In this document: positions 59,409 through 64,000 of the stretch, piece by piece
How the letters are laid out: every line of letters begins with the position of its first letter
Numbering within the stretch: the stretch's first letter is position 1
Assembly: GCF_024753255.1 (NCBI RefSeq)
Contig: NZ_JANUHA010000018.1
Coordinates: forward strand, 41,094 to 105,093
Length of the DNA: 64,000 nucleotides
From: Massilia agri
GTDB lineage: Bacteria > Pseudomonadota > Gammaproteobacteria > Burkholderiales > Burkholderiaceae_D
Reading direction: 5' to 3'
Made by a program: the position numbers and the translations under genes
The notes under the pieces: model-generated
The model's input: the letters and a program-made list of their open reading frames with translations, nothing else
What the model was told of the DNA's origin: nothing
Databases searched by the model: none

Positions 59409-60371
59409 TCACCTCGCCCGCGCCGGCAGTGCCACGGTCGTGGCAAACACCTTGCGGTAACGTGCTTTGCCGCTGTCGCCATCCCGCGGCCTGCCGCCCC
59501 GCGCGCTGCCGGCGGCCAGCACCGTTTCGGGAAGGCGCGTGCCGGCGTCGTCCGCGCCTTGCGCCGCGCCGTATTCCGGCCCGAACAGCTCGTGCACGAC
59601 ATCGCGCGTGCTGTCCAGCTTGCTGACCGGCCCGTGCAGCAGCAAGGCCACGTGCACGATGGCGACCTTCTTCCAGTGAGTGCGCTTGCGCAGGTCGGCC
59701 TCGCGTTCGGCGGCCGTCGCGCCCGCCAGGACCAGGCCGGCGTCGAGCTCGCTCAGCGCGCTGGCGTTCAGGTAGCGCTCGGGCGCGCCATCGCCGTCCA
59801 GGTCGACGCCGTACAGCAGCTGGAAGCTGTCCACGGCGCCCACCACGGCGTCCGCCGACCAGTTGCTGCCGCCGCGGTACTTACAGCGCAGCTCGGCCTC
59901 GCCCTGGGCGTTGCGCGCCACGTAGAAGATGCTCCAGCCTTCCTCGTCGCGATGGACGCTGAAGCCGGCGCAATCCAGGCTGCCGCCGTCGCCGCCGGGC
60001 GCCGGACCGCTGCCGGGAAAGCGCACCGCCAGCACGTCGCTGCCGTTGACGGCAAGGGGCGAGGCATTGTCGATGCCGTGGCCGGTGCGCGGCACGCTAT
60101 GCGCATCCAGGCCGGCGAGCGCGCTGGGCGCGGCCGGGTCGGGACCGCCGCTCGCGCGCTCCCAGTCCGCCGCCGCCGACTGGCGCACCGCACGGGCGAC
60201 GACTTCCAGGGCGTAGCGGCCGGCATCGTCCATGGCGGCGGTTTCCAGCTGCGCGGCGAAGGCACGGTTGGCCCAGACGAACAGGCTGGCCGCGGCCAGC
60301 AGCACGACCAGGCCCACGCTCATGGCCACCAGCAGCTCGGCCATCGTCATGCCCGATTCGCGCCGTCTCAT
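59409..60371 (-). CDS. pilW: PilW-type minor pilin
   Basis: 320 residues. Leader MRRRESG, then MTMAELLVAMSVGLVVLLAAASL with Glu6 region typical of PilW (M-x-E-L). The core has the PilW-type ADAVVGAVDSFQLLYGVDLDGDG strand and a hydrophobic near-C-terminal KVAIVHVALLLHG. Starts with ATG overlapping the pilV stop (60368-60371). Part of pilV-pilW-pilX-pilE-fimT; PilY1 is not in this window. Confidence 0.92.
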   Translation of the reverse strand: MRRRESGMTMAELLVAMSVGLVVLLAAASLFVWANRAFAAQLETAAMDDAGRYALEVVARAVRQSAAADWERASGGPDPAAPSALAGLDAHSVPRTGHGIDNASPLAVNGSDVLAVRFPGSGPAPGGDGGSLDCAGFSVHRDEEGWSIFYVARNAQGEAELRCKYRGGSNWSADAVVGAVDSFQLLYGVDLDGDGAPERYLNASALSELDAGLVLAGATAAEREADLRKRTHWKKVAIVHVALLLHGPVSKLDSTRDVVHELFGPEYGAAQGADDAGTRLPETVLAAGSARGGRPRDGDSGKARYRKVFATTVALPARAR

Positions 60372-60886
60372 CGGAGCACCATCACGTAGCCGGGGCCGTC
60401 GCCCGTGCCCTGCCAGCCGAGCTTCACGACCGGCAGCGCGTCAAGGGCGCCGTCGCAATTCCAGCGGTAGGTGTTGGCCGCAGCATCCCAGGGAGCGCCG
60501 TCGCGGCACACGGTCACACGGCCGCGCGGGAACTGCGTGTAGAGCGCCTGGCGTATCGCGTGCAGGTCGAATTGCGCCAGCGCGTCCGGGGTGCAGCTGC
60601 TGCCGCCGAAGCATGAGCCTGGCGCCGCCGGCAGGCCATCTGCGGCGTCGTAGTGGAAAGAGAGATAGGGATTGGCGCCGTCCGGCAGCGCGGCGACGGC
60701 CGGATTGACGCGCATGCGCGCGGCCAGCGCATTGGCCAGCTGCGCGGCATCGGACCGCAGGCTCGCCTGCTGCCGGGTGCGCTCCGCCGTGATCTGCACT
60801 GCCCCCGCGCCGACGATGCCCACGGTCAGCACGAACAGTGCGACCAGCACCTCGACCAGTGTGAAGCCTCGTTCCCCCACCCGCAC
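60368..60886 (-). CDS. pilV: PilV-type minor pilin, GTG start
   Basis: 172 residues from GTG 60886, chosen because GGGAGG lies just upstream; the longer frame (60931) has no ribosome binding site. Leader VRVGERG then FTLVEVLVALFVLTVGIVGAG with Glu5. Two cysteine pairs (CFGGSSC; CRDG...WNC) are likely disulfides. It is the first gene of the minor pilin operon. Upstream, 220 bases hold repeat R6 and a hairpin. Confidence 0.88.
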   Translation of the reverse strand: MRVGERGFTLVEVLVALFVLTVGIVGAGAVQITAERTRQQASLRSDAAQLANALAARMRVNPAVAALPDGANPYLSFHYDAADGLPAAPGSCFGGSSCTPDALAQFDLHAIRQALYTQFPRGRVTVCRDGAPWDAAANTYRWNCDGALDALPVVKLGWQGTGDGPGYVMVLR

Positions 60887-61051
60887 GGCACCCTCCCGAT
60901 CTTGCGACAGCGTTGACGGGCCGGCACGCAAAATGTCGCATACCGGTTGCGAGCTGCGAAGTTATCAGGCGAGGCGGAGCCGGCCATGAGCTGGCCCAAG
61001 CCTGATCGGGGAACTGTTGGGCTGTGACGCACTCTGCGAGTACGCGACGGG

Positions 61052-61086
61052 AGTTGGACGCGTGGGCGGAGGACCGCCCACCCTAC
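61052..61086. repeat. Dispersed palindromic repeat, half copy R6
   Basis: Ends in GGACCGCCCACCCTAC and begins GAGTTGGACGCGTGGGCGG: one complete arm of the R2 type with no clear partner to its left. Left of it, ATCAGGC (60964-60970) and GCCTGAT (61000-61006) form a separate dyad that may be a terminator or the remains of the other half. Confidence 0.75.
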
Positions 61087-61106
61087 GAACTCGTGCGAGC
61101 GATTAC

Positions 61107-61565
61107 CTACTTCCGCGGATGGCCCACTTCGGCCAGCGCTTCCTGGAACTCGGCCAGGTCTTCGAAGTTCTTGTAGACCGAGGCGAAGCGGATATAGGCG
61201 ATCTTGTCGAGGCGCTTGAGTTCCTGCATCACCAGTTCGCCCACGTAGCCGGTGTCGACTTCGCGGCGGCCGCTGGTCAGCAGCTTCTCTTCGATGGTGG
61301 CGACGGCCGTGTCGATCGCCTCGGCGGCGACCGGGCGCTTCCTCAGCGCCAGCATCAGGCTGCCGCGCAGCTTGGCTGGCGCGTATTCCGTGCGGCTGCC
61401 GTTCTTCTTGACAAGGATCGGCATCGACAGTTCGATGCGTTCGTAGGTCGTGAAGCGCTTGTCGCACTTCGCGCAGCGCCGGCGCCGGCGAATGGCATCC
61501 CCTTCCTCGGACACGCGGGTGTCGAGGACCTGGGTATCTTCATGCTGGCAGAAGGGACATTTCAT
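61107..61565 (-). CDS. nrdR: Transcriptional repressor NrdR
   Basis: 152 residues. Zinc ribbon MKCPFCQHEDTQVLDTRVSEEGDAIRRRRRCAKCDKRFTTYE, then an ATP-cone domain (IELSMPILVKKNGSRTEYAPAKLRGSLMLALRKRPV). It senses (d)ATP and represses ribonucleotide reductase genes; nrdAB are not in this window. Downstream of glyA across a hairpin that may be an attenuator, a conserved neighbourhood in beta- and gammaproteobacteria. Confidence 0.98.
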   Translation of the reverse strand: MKCPFCQHEDTQVLDTRVSEEGDAIRRRRRCAKCDKRFTTYERIELSMPILVKKNGSRTEYAPAKLRGSLMLALRKRPVAAEAIDTAVATIEEKLLTSGRREVDTGYVGELVMQELKRLDKIAYIRFASVYKNFEDLAEFQEALAEVGHPRK

Positions 61566-61583
61566 GGGCGCCGAGTGCTTCCT

Positions 61584-61608
61584 GAAAGGGGCTGCACAGC
61601 GCAGCCCC
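61584..61608 (-). terminator. Hairpin between glyA and nrdR
   Basis: Perfect 8-base stem GGGGCTGC/GCAGCCCC with a five-base loop, followed by TTTC on the minus strand. The short T-run suggests partial termination, which would set nrdR below glyA. Confidence 0.6.
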
Positions 61609-61616
61609 GGATTGCC

Positions 61617-62864
<1,248 letters not shown>

Positions 62865-62974
62865 GTAAAACTCCAATCGAGAGAAATACCAGGCAACGGT
62901 CAGCGTTGACAGTGCGTATGTGGCGGGCCCCAGGACAAGCGCCCACCGAACGCATCGCAAAGCGTTCCGTCGAT

Positions 62975-63085
62975 GGCTGCCCAGGCGAACGGCGGTGATG
63001 CCTCACGTTCCCCGGTGGATGCCCACCTTGGCCGGTCGTGGCGAAACACCGCCGCGCCCGGCATTTCGCCAGTTACGTGAGACGT
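62975..63085 (-). promoter_or_regulatory. ZTP (pfl) riboswitch upstream of glyA
   Basis: Minus strand. All conserved parts are present in order: CTCACGT (63081-63075) starts stem P1; AACTGGCGAAA follows, with GGCGAAA pairing to TTTCGCC across a GC-rich loop; CCACCGGGGAACGTG (63018-63004) closes P1 with ACGTGAG; then ACCGCC (62997-62992) and CGCCTGGGCA (62987-62978), the 3' hairpin with its conserved loop. The aptamer ends about 110 bases before the glyA ATG. No T-run terminator follows, so control may be translational or of an unusual type. ZTP/ZMP accumulate when 10-formyl-THF is short, and glyA is a known target class. Confidence 0.9.
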
Positions 63086-63096
63086 AAATTCACCAA

Positions 63097-63126
63097 ATTG
63101 TATGTGATCTACGCTCCTTAGGGCAA
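63097..63126 (-). promoter_or_regulatory. Promoter of the glyA riboswitch transcript
   Basis: On the minus strand TTGCCC (63126-63121), 18 bases, TACAAT (63102-63097). The start would fall near 63090, just ahead of the riboswitch. Confidence 0.55.
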
Positions 63127-63230
63127 GGAAACTGCTGTCTTCCTAACAAGACGCAGGCGCCAGGCCGGCCGCCAGCGGACATGTGGCTGTTTCGGCTACA
63201 ATTTTCGGATCATTCCTCCAAGGACCACCC

Positions 63231-63977
63231 ATGATCGTCTTGATTACCGGCGCCTCGGCCGGCTTCGGCGCCGCGATGGCGCGCACTTTTGTGAGCAATG
63301 GCCACCGCGCCATCCTGGCCGCACGCCGCACCGAACGCATCGAGGAGCTGGCGCGCGAGCTGGGCGAAGCCGCCCTGCCGGTGACGCTGGACGTGACCAG
63401 CCGCGCCTCGATCGAGGCGGCGCTCACCAAGCTGCCGGAAGGCTGGCGCGACATCGATGTGCTCATCAACAATGCCGGCCTGGCGCTGAACACCAAGCCG
63501 GCGCATGAGGTGCCGCTGGAAGACTGGGACACCATGATCGCCACCAACTGCCAGGGCCTGGTGACCATGACCCGCGCCCTGCTCCCGGGCATGGTGGCCC
63601 GTGGCAGCGGCCTGGTGATCAACCTGGGTTCGGTGGCCGGCCACTACCCTTACCCTGGCGGCAACGTCTACGGCGCCACCAAGGCCTTCGTCGAACAGTT
63701 CACCCTCAACCTGCGCGCCGACCTGGTCGGCACCGGCGTGCGCGCCACCAACCTGGCGCCGGGCCTGTGCGGCGGCACCGAGTTCTCGAACGTGCGCTTC
63801 AAGGGCGACGATGCGGCCGCCGCCAAGGTCTACGAGGGCACGACGCCGCTCACGGCCGAGGACATCGCCAATACCGCCTACTGGATCGCCACCCTGCCCC
63901 CGCACGTGAACGTCAACAGCATCGAGCTGATGCCGACCTGCCAGGGGTTCTCGCCGTTCGCCATCAAGCGCAATTGA
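63231..63977 (+). CDS. ydfG: YdfG-like NADP-dependent 3-hydroxy acid / malonic semialdehyde reductase
   Basis: 248 residues, exactly the length of E. coli YdfG, and closely similar throughout by eye: MIVLITGASAGFG, DVLINNAGLAL, GGNVYGATKAFVEQF, GGTEFSNVRFKGDD. It reduces 3-hydroxy acid/semialdehyde substrates with NADPH. Start ATG 63231 after CAAGGACC; an earlier in-frame start (63183) lies over the TACAAT -10 at 63197-63202. Divergent from glyA. The repeat family (R7) starts six bases after the stop codon. Confidence 0.96.
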   Translation: MIVLITGASAGFGAAMARTFVSNGHRAILAARRTERIEELARELGEAALPVTLDVTSRASIEAALTKLPEGWRDIDVLINNAGLALNTKPAHEVPLEDWDTMIATNCQGLVTMTRALLPGMVARGSGLVINLGSVAGHYPYPGGNVYGATKAFVEQFTLNLRADLVGTGVRATNLAPGLCGGTEFSNVRFKGDDAAAAKVYEGTTPLTAEDIANTAYWIATLPPHVNVNSIELMPTCQGFSPFAIKRN

Positions 63978-63982
63978 ATTGC

Positions 63983-64000
63983 GTAGGGTGGACGGGTCTC
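63983..64000. repeat. Dispersed palindromic repeat, copy R7 (cut by window end)
   Basis: GTAGGGTGGACGGGTCTC runs to the edge. It begins like R1 and follows the ydfG stop codon (TGA) by six bases, so here the repeat does not provide the stop. Confidence 0.75.

Overview
The window looks like chromosome from a GC-rich betaproteobacterium of the Oxalobacteraceae, most like Massilia or a close relative. This is inferred from gene order and protein character: recR-ybaB-dnaX next to the SRP RNA gene, ribBA-ribH-nusB, glyA-nrdR with minor pilin genes, many cyclic-di-GMP proteins, and G+C of about two thirds by eye. No database search was possible.

Layout. 1-8.9 kb: a truncated Cache sensor, a LysR regulator, a serine hydrolase of the beta-lactamase fold, a YitT-type membrane protein, a TRAP transporter operon (dctP-dctQ-dctM) and a methyltransferase. 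9-13 kb: a large protein with Cache-like regions and a CheW-like end behind a sigma-54-like promoter, convergent with an HD-GYP/LuxR fusion. 13-17.6 kb: a GMC oxidoreductase/SDR/SnoaL-like operon, its divergent LysR regulator and a secreted alpha/beta hydrolase. 17.7-19.7 kb: an orphan type VI secretion cassette (Tae4 amidase, Cys-rich periplasmic candidate immunity protein, PAAR protein) beside tRNA-Ser(UGA). 19.9-27.8 kb: a GGDEF-EAL protein coupled to an HDOD protein, a Cache two-component system, and divergent cstA with its small partner. 28-37.6 kb: an S41 peptidase, a BarA-like hybrid kinase followed by a REC-GGDEF-EAL protein, a penicillin-acylase-family hydrolase and two related lipoproteins. 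37.6-45.4 kb: a DUF2334-like deacetylase, a glycosyltransferase, recR-ybaB-dnaX, the SRP RNA, a DJ-1/PfpI protein and ubiD. 45.4-49.6 kb: a lytic transglycosylase, a GNAT, and ribBA-ribH-nusB. 49.8-55.6 kb: a REC-GAF-PAS-GGDEF-EAL protein with a 19-codon upstream ORF, then an M16 peptidase. 55.7-61 kb: pilV-pilW-pilX-pilE-fimT running directly into ribD-ribE. 61-64 kb: glyA-nrdR under a ZTP riboswitch, and divergent ydfG.

Two themes run through the window. First, signalling is dense: three GGDEF-EAL proteins, one HDOD protein with a degenerate EAL-like half, one degenerate HD-GYP regulator, three sensor proteins and a CheW-like protein. Second, a family of dispersed palindromic repeats with GTAGGG ends sits in intergenic spaces (seven complete or partial copies). 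In four cases the TAG of a repeat end is the in-frame stop codon of the neighbouring gene.

The best candidates for new biology are the stop-codon-supplying repeat family, the Tae4/Cys-rich/PAAR cassette, the sigma-54-linked Cache-CheW protein and the degenerate HD-GYP-LuxR regulator. The ZTP riboswitch on glyA is a confident regulatory call.
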